Shown: positions 25,119 through 34,560, counted from the stretch's first letter. The stretch is 47,426 nucleotides of DNA from Opitutus sp. GAS368 (GCA_945903465.1 CAMDOF010000043.1:1-47426), one strand, 5' to 3'. A program made the numbers and translations. Notes: generated by a model from the letters alone, not told the origin.

Positions 25119-26231
25119 CTATGACCCAGCGGGAAGTTGAATGCAAAAGGTGGTACCGGCTCCGGTGACCGTGGTAAAAGTAATGGTGCCGCCGTGATCG
25201 TCGACGATTTTTTTTGCGATGGCGGTGCCGAGCCCCGTGCCATTTTTTTTGCCGTGGGTGACAAACGCGTCGAAAAGATTGTCTCGGATAGCTTCTGGAA
25301 TGCCCGGGCCGTTGTCGGTCACCACGATCAGCAAGTGTTCGGAGGTTTTTTGGAGACGAAGCGTGAGGGTGCCGCCGTGGGGCATCGCCTCGATGCTATT
25401 GTTGGCAAGATTGTAGATAACGCGGGTCATCCTCTCCGCATCAATATGAATGCGATCGGTAGTTTGAATATCGCAGACGAGGGCAACGTGGTTTGGTTGG
25501 AGGATGGGTTGGAGAAGGTTACAGGTCTCTTGCAGCCAAATCGAGGGGTCGACGTGAGATCGTTCCAATTGACATGCGCCTCGGGAGAAATCGAGCAGGT
25601 CATGGGACATGCGGTTGAGACGATCGACATGGCGGATGATTCGGGTACAACCAAGGGCGACGGTTTTTTCCGATGGATTTTGGGCCAACATTTCCGCGGT
25701 GAGGCGGATGACGGTCATGGGACTTCGGAAGTCGTGGATAATGGATCCCGCCATTTGGCCGACCAAGGACATTTTCCCCTGATAGACGGCTTGAGTAATG
25801 AAACGGTCGGTCGTGGTCCGCAGCCGGGCGGTGACGCTCCGCACGAGGTTAAGGTTGATGCGGGGTGAAATCATGAGCAACTGGTCGAGGTCGGTCTGAT
25901 GCAGCACGATCAATCGGGCGTGTGCTCGAACGACGGCGTCGGCGGTCCGAGCCTGGTGGTCGATCAGACCCATCTCGCCGAAGTGGCCGCCTGCGTGGAT
26001 GGTTTCAAGTAATTGCTCATGGCCGTTGGAGAGGGGCTTCACGAGGGCCACGGATCCGCTGAGGACGAGGAACATCGCATCGGCGCTCCCCTGATCTCGA
26101 AAAATAAACGAGCCGGCCGCGAATTCTTGAATCTTGCCGACGGCAAAGGCGGCCACCGTTTGACTTGTGGTTAGTCCAAGGAAAAGCTGCGGTACGGGCT
26201 CGCCGGCGGGGGTTGCTTCAACGGGGTTCAT
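25119..26231 (-). CDS. histidine kinase with N-terminal cyclic-nucleotide-binding domain
   Basis: The 370-residue product has a CRP-type cNMP-binding domain over residues 20-130 (FAAGSFIFRDQGSADAMFLV, HAGGHFGEMGLIDHQ). The phosphate-binding cassette appears as FGEMGLIDHQARTAD, where the Arg contacts the phosphate. A kinase core follows: H-box MAGSIIHDFRSPMTVIRLTA, N-box RVIYNLANNSIEAMPHGG, G-box VTDNGPGIPE and GTGLGTAIAKKIVDDHGG. It has no membrane segment. The design suggests a cytoplasmic kinase gated by a cyclic nucleotide. ATG 26231 is chosen because it directly precedes the domain; upstream sequence is noise-like. No response regulator is adjacent, so the partner is unknown. Confidence 0.85.
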   Translation of the reverse strand: MNPVEATPAGEPVPQLFLGLTTSQTVAAFAVGKIQEFAAGSFIFRDQGSADAMFLVLSGSVALVKPLSNGHEQLLETIHAGGHFGEMGLIDHQARTADAVVRAHARLIVLHQTDLDQLLMISPRINLNLVRSVTARLRTTTDRFITQAVYQGKMSLVGQMAGSIIHDFRSPMTVIRLTAEMLAQNPSEKTVALGCTRIIRHVDRLNRMSHDLLDFSRGACQLERSHVDPSIWLQETCNLLQPILQPNHVALVCDIQTTDRIHIDAERMTRVIYNLANNSIEAMPHGGTLTLRLQKTSEHLLIVVTDNGPGIPEAIRDNLFDAFVTHGKKNGTGLGTAIAKKIVDDHGGTITFTTVTGAGTTFCIQLPAGS

Positions 26232-26491
26232 GGGTGGATTGGGAAAATTCTGTGAGGGAAATAAACGCGCGGAGGACTTGGGAGATGGAAGGTGATGGGC
26301 AATTTCCAACCTGATGACGCTAGGCGCCCACGGCCTGAGGGGTGATCGCAATACCGATGCCTGAGGAGCGGGCTGGCTGGCGGTTTAGCGGCAGGGCGCG
26401 CCGGCTTGGCTCGACCGGCGCGCCTTGGGGCTGAGCCAGAGGCTGAGCCAAGCATTAAACCTGTTGGGGACGACGGCAGCGTCGAGCGTGG

Positions 26492-27550
26492 TTATTTGTT
26501 TGAGGATGTCCCCGCCCACGGCGGCCGCGCGGTTCGTTGGCGCCACCTTCTGGGCCGCGCTAGCAGAGCCTGCCAGCGGATACGGAAGACGGCATCGGTG
26601 CGGTGTTTTTTCCGGTCCTCGCCGCCGAGGCAGTAGAGCCATTCGCCAGACTGGACGAGACTGACCATCGCGGCGTAAGGAAGCGGGATCGTTGGTGTAT
26701 AAGTTCCCGTGGTGAGATCAAAGATGAACGCGTCGCGCACAAATTCCACGGAGTCATCGCGGTAGCCTCCCGCGATGAGAATATGGCGGGGGTCGAGGGC
26801 GACGGCGGTGATTCCACGGCCGGGGTGGGGGAGCGGGGGGAGCGTTTCCCAAAGATTTTTGGCGAGGGAGTAGGCGTGCGCGGTGCGGTGGTTGACGACG
26901 GTGGCTTTCGTTGGCTCCCAGCGGGCGCCGCCAAAGATGAAGAGGCGCTGGCCGACCGCGGCCGCCGTCGCCGTGGTCAGGCTTTTTTCCGGGTAATCCG
27001 GCAGCCGGGAGATCTGGCCGGTCTTAAGATCAATCGCTAAAAAGTGATTGGTAATCCGCTCGAGCTTCGCTTGGTCGTCGCTCCCGCCGACCGCGTAGAG
27101 CGTGGTGCCGATCACCGCACCCGCGGCGTAGACCAGCGCGGATTCGAGCGTGGCAACACGTTGCGCGGTGCCGCCGGGGGAAATCTTGCCCAGGGTGCGG
27201 TGAGTTGTGAGACCGCTGCTGCCGCCGGCGTACCAAAGGGCGTCGCCCGCGGTGCCGGTCACGGCATACGCGAGGGGCGCGGGCAGGTGGCCCGCATCGC
27301 GCCACGTGTTGCGCGCCGGCGCATAGGCCCAGATTTGGTCAAGCCACGATTTGGTCTCGCCCTGCCAATGGGTGCCGCCAGCGATGATGAGTTCATCGCC
27401 CAGCGTCGCGCTCAAAAACCCCCCATTGCTCTGTGGCAGGGGCGCGAGTCTTTCCCAGGGCGTCGCGGCCGAAGTCGCGGCTGGGTCCAGCAGCGTGGCG
27501 AGGAGCACGATCGCCTTGGTCCATTGAGCCAGAGAATAAAGCGGGGGCAT
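26492..27550 (-). CDS. exported kelch-repeat protein (NanM-like)
   Basis: The 352-residue product has a signal peptide ending near LDPAATSAATPWE and then six kelch-type blades with repeated double-glycine strands: LIIAGG, LWYAGG, LYAVGG, LFIFGG, ILIAGG and LYCLGG. Periplasmic kelch propellers of this length include N-acetylneuraminate epimerase (NanM), which mutarotates sialic acid before uptake. Its gene starts 10 bases after the symporter stop, so they form an operon and probably share a substrate. No aldolase, kinase or epimerase of sialic acid catabolism is in the window, so the substrate is a guess from context. Confidence 0.75.
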   Translation of the reverse strand: MPPLYSLAQWTKAIVLLATLLDPAATSAATPWERLAPLPQSNGGFLSATLGDELIIAGGTHWQGETKSWLDQIWAYAPARNTWRDAGHLPAPLAYAVTGTAGDALWYAGGSSGLTTHRTLGKISPGGTAQRVATLESALVYAAGAVIGTTLYAVGGSDDQAKLERITNHFLAIDLKTGQISRLPDYPEKSLTTATAAAVGQRLFIFGGARWEPTKATVVNHRTAHAYSLAKNLWETLPPLPHPGRGITAVALDPRHILIAGGYRDDSVEFVRDAFIFDLTTGTYTPTIPLPYAAMVSLVQSGEWLYCLGGEDRKKHRTDAVFRIRWQALLARPRRWRQRTARPPWAGTSSNK

Positions 27551-27560
27551 GGCGGAATAA

Positions 27561-29078
27561 TTATTTTCCCTCGGCGGGCGGCGGTGGCTCCGACCAAGTG
27601 AGACCTTTGAGTTGCTGCGGGGTGGGCGCGCGGTCGAAGCGGCTAGCGGCATAGCCGATGATTAGGGTGCTCAGACTGCCGGCCATCGCGTACCAAAGAA
27701 AGGAAATTTGCGTTCCAAAACACACCCAGATCGTAAAAATGAGGCCACTGATCCAGCCGATTAACGCGCCCCGAGCTGTCGCGCGGCGGGTCAAGAGCCC
27801 AAGTAAAAATATCCCGATGAGCGGGCCGCCGATCAGGCCGATCACCTTGTTGGTCGCCTCTAGCAGCGTGCCGAGACGCTGCACCAAAAAGGCGAGGGCC
27901 ACCACGATCACCCCGTAGATCAGGGTAAGCCAGCGCGCGATGCGGAGCTGGGTTTTCTCCGTTAAATCTGGCCGGCGCCAGAGACGTTGATAAAAATCAA
28001 CCAGGCTCGCTGATGTCAGCGAGTTGATCCCCGCGGAAATCGTCGACATACTTGCGGCGAAGATGGCCGCGATGAAAAGGCCCGGCAACCCGTGCGGAAG
28101 TTGCGTGACGACGAAGTGAGGGAGGATCTGATCGGCCCGAGTGATTTTGCCGGCCGCGACCGGATCGCCGTACACTTGGTAGAACGCGTACAGGACCAAT
28201 CCCGTTCCGTAGAATACGACCGTCACCGGAAGTACGAGCCACAGCTTTAACCAAAGGCCGCGCTGGGCGACTTTTAAGCTGCTGGCGGAGAGGTAACGTT
28301 GCACGGAAACTTGGTCGGTCGCCATTTGTACGAGGTGCATGAAGGCGCCACCGATAATCAGCCCCCAGAGGGTCAGGCGCACCGTGGGATCGGGGCTCAG
28401 GCTTAACTCGAGGCGCCCACTTTGCTGGCCGTAGGCGAGGACCTGGCCCCAGCCGCCGGGGACGCGAGTGACGGCAATCAGCACGATCGCGAGTTGACCA
28501 GTAAAGAGCACGACGAGTTGCATCACGTCCGTCCAGATTACTGCGCGCATACCTCCGAAGGTGGTGTAAATTGTCGTGAGCAGCCCGGTGCAGAGAATGG
28601 TGAACCACAGCGGCATCCCGGTCGCTTGCTCGAGGGCGAGGGCGGGCGCGTAGGTGGCCGCGGCCAGCCAGAGGAGGACGCGGATAATGAACGAAGCGGA
28701 GGCGAGGGTGCGCAGGTGGACGGAAAAACGTTCCTCAAGGTATTGATAAGCGGTGAAGAAGCGCGCGTTGTAGTAAAACGGCAGAAAAATGAGGGTGGTA
28801 ATCGGCGTCGCGATGAAGAACCCGAGGTTGACCAAAAAGTAAATGGGTCCGTTGGCGAAGCCTTCACTGGGCGCGGCGAGGAAGCTGATCCCTGAGAAGA
28901 GCGACGCGAGAATCGTCATCGCGACGATCACGCTGCCGATCGAGCGGCCGGCTAAAAAATACTCCTCAAGATTCCGCTGTCCTTTGATGAACCACGTGCC
29001 GATGGCGAGCGTCAGCAGCAGGTAGGCGCCGAACACGCCGTAGTCGAGGAGGTTAAAATGCTGGGAAAGTTGACTCAT
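27561..29078 (-). CDS. SSS-family sodium:solute symporter
   Basis: The 505-residue product has about 13 membrane helices and typical solute:sodium symporter motifs: GQRNLEEYFLAGRSIGSVIV, SEGFANGPIYFLVNLGFFIA, TTFGGMRAVIWTDVMQ, and ATDQVSVQRYLSASSLK with IFAASMSTISAGINSLTSAS. It imports a solute with Na+ through the LeuT fold. ATG 29078 (MSQLSQHFNLLDYGVFGAYL) gives the usual first helix. It is followed by a kelch protein gene in a tight operon, a pair commonly seen in sialic-acid and other sugar uptake loci. The gene pair is divergent from an unrelated lipoprotein gene at 29561. Confidence 0.9.
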   Translation of the reverse strand: MSQLSQHFNLLDYGVFGAYLLLTLAIGTWFIKGQRNLEEYFLAGRSIGSVIVAMTILASLFSGISFLAAPSEGFANGPIYFLVNLGFFIATPITTLIFLPFYYNARFFTAYQYLEERFSVHLRTLASASFIIRVLLWLAAATYAPALALEQATGMPLWFTILCTGLLTTIYTTFGGMRAVIWTDVMQLVVLFTGQLAIVLIAVTRVPGGWGQVLAYGQQSGRLELSLSPDPTVRLTLWGLIIGGAFMHLVQMATDQVSVQRYLSASSLKVAQRGLWLKLWLVLPVTVVFYGTGLVLYAFYQVYGDPVAAGKITRADQILPHFVVTQLPHGLPGLFIAAIFAASMSTISAGINSLTSASLVDFYQRLWRRPDLTEKTQLRIARWLTLIYGVIVVALAFLVQRLGTLLEATNKVIGLIGGPLIGIFLLGLLTRRATARGALIGWISGLIFTIWVCFGTQISFLWYAMAGSLSTLIIGYAASRFDRAPTPQQLKGLTWSEPPPPAEGK

Positions 29079-29560
29079 GGGGTGATGGGGGGTGCTGAAG
29101 AAAGCAGCGAGGCGTGAGGATACTTGGAATATTGGATTGCTGGTGGCAAGGGTTATGCGGTAGCGAGCTGGAGGAATTTTCGGCGTCGTCGATTGCAGAT
29201 GGGTGCCCTGTTGGCCCCGCAAATTTGCGTCGCGCGCGTGGGCGCGGCCTCGTGTGGATATTTCACACCCAACTTGACCCAATGCATTTCACAGAGAGCA
29301 CGGCGCCCAGCCCACCGAAGTCACCGAGCGGACAAGGGGTTTGGCTCCGTGACCTCGGTTCGGACCCCTGTGCGCTCTGGGAAAAAGATTTTCTTCAGAA
29401 AGGTGCGATTGATGCGGCCTGGTGTGGCTGGTGCCTCACCGCCGCGAATCGATTTGGTCGGCAGATAGCCGCGATCACTCGGCGATGGCAGGAAGTAGGG
29501 CGCAACCGATTGTACTTGGATCGGAAACCTCCGCCCGCCTAGCTGCGTCTAGCCAAGGCA
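29079..29560. other. intergenic stretch, no supported gene
   Basis: These bases separate divergent genes, so promoters for both probably lie here. I could not locate a convincing -10/-35 pair. Open frames on the plus strand (for example 29114-29542) encode Trp/Cys/Ala-rich strings without domain features and are treated as noise. Confidence 0.4.
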
Positions 29561-30430
29561 TTGCCTCCTGCTCTCGTGCGAATTTGTCCCTTACTCATTT
29601 TGTTGCTCATCGCTGCGTGCCCATTGGCGGCAGGTCCGTCTGACCTAGCGGTTGTGGCCGCGATGAAACTGCCTGAGGCGCGGAATTACGCCTGGCAGAC
29701 GACGGTCGTCGATGATGCACGAACTTACGACGTCTCGGGCCAAACTGATCGCGGCACAGATTTCTCTTTGGTGACGATGCCGATGGTCACGGCGGTGCGC
29801 CGGCGGACCGGGCGCTCCGGCGGCGCCAGCGATAACGTCGGGACGATTTTGTTTAAAGGAGCCGAAAAATGGGTCGTGCAGACCGATGAAGGTTGGCGTA
29901 GCCCAAGCGAGCTCGTTTCCCCGATGGAGCGTGGTCGTGGCCCCGCGGGCTCGGGTGGTTTTGGCGGCCAGGGCGGTTTTGGTGGGGCCGGCGGGAGTCG
30001 GCGCCCGCGGGGGGCGGGGCCCGGTCGTGGTGATGGCGATGGGGCGAATGCGCCCGCCTACAGTAATCTTCAAAAAAACCTCAGCCGGCCGCACGAGGAG
30101 GTGGGTATTATCATCGCGGGCTATACGGAAATCAAAGTGGAGGGTGAGGTGGCCTCGGGTCCGTTGAGCGAGACGGCGGCGATGCTCCTGCTCGTCCACC
30201 CTGGGCAAACCGAGATCACCCCGTTGAGCGCCAGCGGCTCTTTTCGGATGTGGGTGCGCGGCGGTGTCCTCAGTAAATTCGAGACGAAGCTCGAGGGAAA
30301 ACTTTCTGTTCAGACGAGCGCGGGTCGCCGTGAGGTTACCGTGCATCAGACCGCGACCACGATTATCACGAACGTGGGCGCAACGAAATTTGACGTTCCC
30401 GCCGAAGCGAAGCAACGGCTCGGCGATTGA
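29561..30430 (+). CDS. glycine-rich lipoprotein of unknown function
   Basis: The 289-residue product begins with a hydrophobic segment ending in LLLIAAC, a plausible lipobox, so it is probably membrane anchored. Residues 45-115 contain a small mixed domain (FKGAEKWVVQTDEGWRSPSE). From about residue 122 to 162 there is a low-complexity stretch of Gly/Arg/Asp (GGFGGQGGFGGAGGSRRPRG). The C-terminal part (YTEIKVEGEVASGPLSETAA) looks like a second small domain. I do not recognise the family. TTG 29561 is used; GTG 29576 is an in-frame alternative. The next gene, a serine hydrolase, is 247 bases away. Confidence 0.6.
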   Translation: MPPALVRICPLLILLLIAACPLAAGPSDLAVVAAMKLPEARNYAWQTTVVDDARTYDVSGQTDRGTDFSLVTMPMVTAVRRRTGRSGGASDNVGTILFKGAEKWVVQTDEGWRSPSELVSPMERGRGPAGSGGFGGQGGFGGAGGSRRPRGAGPGRGDGDGANAPAYSNLQKNLSRPHEEVGIIIAGYTEIKVEGEVASGPLSETAAMLLLVHPGQTEITPLSASGSFRMWVRGGVLSKFETKLEGKLSVQTSAGRREVTVHQTATTIITNVGATKFDVPAEAKQRLGD

Positions 30431-30677
30431 GCTCGCGTGCGCTCAGGTCCAACTGGGGCCGCGCCGGTACACGGTCGGCGGGCGTGCCGCCGCCCGGTCG
30501 GGTTGGCTGCGCCCGGGGCGTAATTCTGTGGGCTCGGCGGCCAGGCGTGGCGTAAGTCCGCTCTCGCTGGCGCGGCTCTCGGCCGATCTTTAGGGATGCG
30601 GCCAATCTTAAGCGGTTACTCCGCTCTGCGCTGGTCTCCTCGGTCGTAATCCTTTTGCTGTTGTCTGATTATATCGT

Positions 30678-32216
30678 GTGAAAATGCTCCAACTCCTTCG
30701 TTTGCTCCTGCGTGCCTTTCGCTGCTTGCTGGGCGGCGCGGCGGTCGTCGCTTCGATGGGAAGTGCGGCCGTCTCCGCGGCTTTGCCGAGGAGCGCGCCA
30801 GAAGATCAGGGCGTATCCTCCGCCGCGTTGCTGGGCTTTGTCGTGGCGGCTGACGAGAAAATCGACGCGCTCCACAGCGTTATGATCATGCGGCACGGGC
30901 ACGTCATCGCCGAAGGCTGGTGGGCGCCGTACGCGGCGGCGGAGCCTCACCAATTGTTTTCGCTCAGCAAAAGTTTTACTTCCACGGCCGTCGGGCTCGC
31001 GATGGCGGACGGTAAATTGAGTTTGGACGCACTTGTCCTCAGTTTTTTTCCGCACGAGGCGCCGGCCCAAACGAGCGTGAATTTGCGGGCGATGCGCGTG
31101 CGCGATTTATTGACAATGTCAACGGGCCATCACCTCGAGACGATTCAGGCCTTCGATTGGAAATCCGCCGAGAGCCTCGTTAAAACGTTTCTTGCGCTGC
31201 CGGTCACGCATAAGCCGGGGACGTTCTTCGTCTATAACACGCCCGCGACCTATATGCTTTCGGCGATCGTGCAGAAGGTCACGGGACAGAAAGTGGTCGA
31301 TTACTTGCAACCCCGCTTATTTTCACCGCTAGGCATCGCTCCGCCGATGTGGGAGGAAAGCCCTCAGGGCATATCGCTCGGCGGCTTTGGGCTCAATCTT
31401 CGCACCGAAGATATCGCACGCTTCGGCCAACTTTATTTACAACGCGGGCAATGGCAGGGCCGGCCCTTGGTCCCCAGCCAGTGGATCGATACGGCGACGG
31501 CCCGGTGGATGTCGAATGGCAGCAACCCCGCGAGTGATTGGGAGCAAGGCTACGGGTTTCAATTTTGGCGCTGTCGTTTTGGTGTGATTCGCGGTGACGG
31601 TGCGCACGGTCAGTTTTGTCTTTTCTTCCCAGAGCAGGATGCCGTGGTGGCAATCACGGCGGGTACCCGCGATTTGCAGGGAGTTTTGAGTGTCGTGTGG
31701 TCTTACCTGTTACCCGCGCTTCAAGGGACCGCTTTGCCGCGTGCGCCGATGCAGCAGGCCGCCCTGCAGCGGCGCCTCGCGGGTCTCACCTTGCGGGCGC
31801 CTGCGGCCACCGGGGTGCCCGCGACGGCCGCCGCTTACCTCGGCCATCGCTACGCGTTTCCCACTAATGCGCACGGCATTGCCGCGATCACGGTGGCGCC
31901 AACCGATTTGGTGGTGAATGGCTTCAGTATTTCCCTGACGATCGAGGGAGCGGAGCAGCGCTTGCGGCTGGTACCAGGGGAGTGGTCGCGGAGTGAACTG
32001 ACCACGGGTCCTGCGGCTGGGCCGGTGGCCGCCAGTGGCGCGTGGACCGGGCCGGATACGTTGACATTCGACGTTGTGCGTTATCGGACCCCTTTTGCGA
32101 TGCGCTATCGTCTCACGTTTTCGGGCGATCAACTCACGTTATCTGCCGAACCGAATGTCGGCCCCGCTGCTGGCGGGCTGAAATCCGTCGTGGGACACCG
32201 GCGCGCTGGCTTATAA
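30678..32216 (+). CDS. exported serine hydrolase of the beta-lactamase/PBP4* family
   Basis: The 512-residue product has a signal peptide (LGGAAVVASMGSAAVSA) and a class C beta-lactamase-like domain. That domain carries the nucleophile motif SLSK (in FSLSKSFTSTAVGLAMADGK), the Tyr motif VYNT (in GTFFVYNTPATYMLSA) and HGQF in place of the KTG-like third motif. A separate C-terminal domain follows from about residue 350. Such enzymes act on peptides, esters or beta-lactams, and substrate cannot be told from sequence. GTG 30678 is used; ATG 30684 two codons on is equally possible. Its stop shares a palindrome with the convergent permease gene. Confidence 0.85.
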   Translation: MKMLQLLRLLLRAFRCLLGGAAVVASMGSAAVSAALPRSAPEDQGVSSAALLGFVVAADEKIDALHSVMIMRHGHVIAEGWWAPYAAAEPHQLFSLSKSFTSTAVGLAMADGKLSLDALVLSFFPHEAPAQTSVNLRAMRVRDLLTMSTGHHLETIQAFDWKSAESLVKTFLALPVTHKPGTFFVYNTPATYMLSAIVQKVTGQKVVDYLQPRLFSPLGIAPPMWEESPQGISLGGFGLNLRTEDIARFGQLYLQRGQWQGRPLVPSQWIDTATARWMSNGSNPASDWEQGYGFQFWRCRFGVIRGDGAHGQFCLFFPEQDAVVAITAGTRDLQGVLSVVWSYLLPALQGTALPRAPMQQAALQRRLAGLTLRAPAATGVPATAAAYLGHRYAFPTNAHGIAAITVAPTDLVVNGFSISLTIEGAEQRLRLVPGEWSRSELTTGPAAGPVAASGAWTGPDTLTFDVVRYRTPFAMRYRLTFSGDQLTLSAEPNVGPAAGGLKSVVGHRRAGL

Positions 32217-33410
32217 TTCACGGAGTGCGGCTGCAATCGGTTGGCGGGCGGCGCGGATGGCCGGGAACAGTCCGCCGATGAGGCCGATCGCTACCGCCCA
32301 AGCGACGCCTTGCCCGATGAGTGCGGGCGTCACCGCAAACGCGAAGGTGACTTGGCTAAAGCTCTGCCAGTTCATCGTGGCAGCGTGAAAATTATTAAAG
32401 GCCGCGTAAGACAAACCGGCCCCGAGGGCACCGCCGATCAAGGCGAGCACGAGCGACTCGAGCATGAGCGCCACCACGACTGCGCCGCTCCCAAAACCCA
32501 AGGCCCGGAGCGTGGCGATCTCGCGGGTCCGCGCCGCGACCGCGCTGTACATCGTATTCAGCGCGCCGAACACCGCGCCGATCGCCATCAAGGTCGCGAC
32601 GAGGTAGCCGATCGTGGTGATCAAACGCGTCAGCGTTTGCGACTGATTGGCATAGTACTCCGACTGCCTGAGCACTTTTACTTTCAATTGGGGATTGGCC
32701 GTTAACGCCGCGGCAAAGGCCTCGTACGCTCCGGGTGAGGCGAGACGCGCATAAATGGACTGATAAGAATCCCCTCGATTGTACGCGCTTTGGAGTACTT
32801 TGGCATCGGTCCAAATTTCTGATTCCGCGACGCCGCCATTCGCCGAAAAAATCCCCACCACGGGCCATTTTTCGCGGCCGATGCTGAGCTGTGCACCCAC
32901 TTCTAAACCCGCGAATTCACGCGCCGCCCCCGCCCCGACCATGACTTCATTGCGTCCCCAGTTGAACATCCGGCCCCGAGTGATTTTTAGTTGATCGCGC
33001 ACTCCGAGTGCCGCGCTTTCCACTCCGCGGAGCGGGACGTTCGCATCCGTTCCGGTGGTCCGTTTGGGCAGGTTGATAATGACAAATAGCTCCGCGGAAG
33101 AGAGCGGGCCCTCGGCATTCCGGGCGATGCCGGGGGTGTCGGCGATGATCCGCGTTTCTTCTCGGCCGAACCCGCTGACCATTTCACTATCCGCGCCGCT
33201 CCTTAAAATGATCGCCGCATCCGCGGATCCCGAGGCGGTCATGGCTCGGTTGAATCCTGCGCTGATCGAAAGGACGCCAATGAAGACCGCGACCACGCCC
33301 GCGATCCCGACGACAGTAGCGGCGACCGAAGCGCGTCGCTGGGCCGCGCTCAGCAGTCCAAATTTAGCGATCGAGCCGATTTGCGAAAACCAATTGAGCG
33401 GGGCGTTCAT
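32211..33410 (-). CDS. ABC transporter permease (MacB/FtsX type), second permease
   Basis: The 399-residue product has the FtsX/MacB layout. An N-terminal helix (SVAATVVGIAGVVAVFIGVL) precedes a periplasmic core domain. Three C-terminal helices follow, with TREIATLRALGFGSGAVVVA before the second of them, the typical cytoplasmic coupling segment. It starts two bases after the stop of the first permease gene, and the two are not closely similar, so they probably form a heterodimer. With the upstream ATPase and membrane fusion protein it makes a MacAB-like, mechanotransmission-type exporter. The stop shares TTATAA with the convergent serine hydrolase gene. Confidence 0.88.
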   Translation of the reverse strand: MNAPLNWFSQIGSIAKFGLLSAAQRRASVAATVVGIAGVVAVFIGVLSISAGFNRAMTASGSADAAIILRSGADSEMVSGFGREETRIIADTPGIARNAEGPLSSAELFVIINLPKRTTGTDANVPLRGVESAALGVRDQLKITRGRMFNWGRNEVMVGAGAAREFAGLEVGAQLSIGREKWPVVGIFSANGGVAESEIWTDAKVLQSAYNRGDSYQSIYARLASPGAYEAFAAALTANPQLKVKVLRQSEYYANQSQTLTRLITTIGYLVATLMAIGAVFGALNTMYSAVAARTREIATLRALGFGSGAVVVALMLESLVLALIGGALGAGLSYAAFNNFHAATMNWQSFSQVTFAFAVTPALIGQGVAWAVAIGLIGGLFPAIRAARQPIAAALREL

Positions 33411-33411
33411 A

Positions 33412-34560
33412 TTACAATCGGCGGAGCGCTTCGGCGACGCGCAGACGCATCGCTTGCCACGCGGGAAAAATACCGGTGAGGAGGCCGAGGGCGAGGCTCA
33501 GGCTGCCGCCGAGGGCGAGATCTTGGTTGCGCAGGTAAAACAGCGGGAGCAGCCCGCCCGTCGGATCACCGCGGGAGGTCACGAGGCAAGCGATGCTGAG
33601 ACCGAGGCCTCCACCCAGCACCGCGAGCAGGCAGGACTCGGCCAGCACGAGAGTGAGGACTTGGCCATTCGTGAAGCCGATGGCTTTTAATACGCCCAAT
33701 TCGCCCAGACGTTCGCGCACGGCCTGCGCCATCGTGCTGCCCGTCACGAGAAGCAGGGTGAAAAAAACTGCCACGAGAATACCTCCCACGATGAAGCCGA
33801 TGTTGCCGATCTGCCGAGCAAAGCCCTGGACAAACGCGCCCTCGGGCTCCGTCTTGGTTTCGGCCGCGGAGTTTTCAAATTCTTCGTCAACTCGTCGCGC
33901 GATCTCCGCGGCGCGGGCGGGATCCTTCACGCGAATCGTGTACCAACCGATCAAGCCCTTACCCTGGCCCTCTTGCCGTGACTCGTCGAAATAGTCGTAG
34001 CGAAAAAACATCCCCCTCGTATCCGTGCCAGCTTCGCGGCCATCGTAGATACCGACCAGATCAAAGTCCCAAGTGCGGCGCCCCCATAGGGGTGATTGGA
34101 TCGGTACCTTGTCGCCAATTTTCCAATTGAAGCGGTCCGCCGTGCTGCGGCCCACGATCGCCCCCGTTCGCGTCGTCAACCACGCCTGCCGGTGCTCGGC
34201 TGAAAGAACGAGTTCCGGCTTCATCGTTAAAAACTCCTCCGGGACGACGGGTGCCTGCGGGAAGAAATTTTTAGGATCCTGGTAAACACCGCCAAACCAC
34301 GTCTGGTGCATGGCGAGCTCAATCCCCGGGATGCGTTCAATGCGGGCCTTGTAACTTTCTGGCAGCAGTTGGATCAACGAGACGCGATGCCGTACGATCA
34401 AGCGATCGACCCCGGCCATCTTGACGCCACCTTCCAGCGCTTGCCGGACGGCGCACAGCAGCCCGAAGAGCACAAACGCCACCACGATCGAAAGCAGGGT
34501 GAGCGAGGTCCGTAACTTTCTTCGCGTTAGGTTACCCCAAATCAGATGAGCGAACTTCAT
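33412..34560 (-). CDS. ABC transporter permease (MacB/FtsX type), first permease
   Basis: The 382-residue product begins with an N-terminal helix (LRTSLTLLSIVVAFVLFGLL), followed by a large periplasmic domain. C-terminal helices follow with the segment RERLGELGVLKAIGFTNGQV preceding the ATPase-contact region. This is the FtsX/MacB permease pattern. Its ATG overlaps the stop of the ATPase gene by four bases (34557-34560), indicating translational coupling. The four genes 36496 to 32211 are colinear on the minus strand. The exported substrate cannot be deduced; candidates include lipoproteins, peptides or macrolide-like compounds. Confidence 0.88.
   Translation of the reverse strand: MKFAHLIWGNLTRRKLRTSLTLLSIVVAFVLFGLLCAVRQALEGGVKMAGVDRLIVRHRVSLIQLLPESYKARIERIPGIELAMHQTWFGGVYQDPKNFFPQAPVVPEEFLTMKPELVLSAEHRQAWLTTRTGAIVGRSTADRFNWKIGDKVPIQSPLWGRRTWDFDLVGIYDGREAGTDTRGMFFRYDYFDESRQEGQGKGLIGWYTIRVKDPARAAEIARRVDEEFENSAAETKTEPEGAFVQGFARQIGNIGFIVGGILVAVFFTLLLVTGSTMAQAVRERLGELGVLKAIGFTNGQVLTLVLAESCLLAVLGGGLGLSIACLVTSRGDPTGGLLPLFYLRNQDLALGGSLSLALGLLTGIFPAWQAMRLRVAEALRRL

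Noticed and set aside
29114..29542. Plus-strand frame of 142 codons in the spacer before the lipoprotein gene
   Set aside because: Composition is noise-like and no domain or ribosome-binding site is visible.
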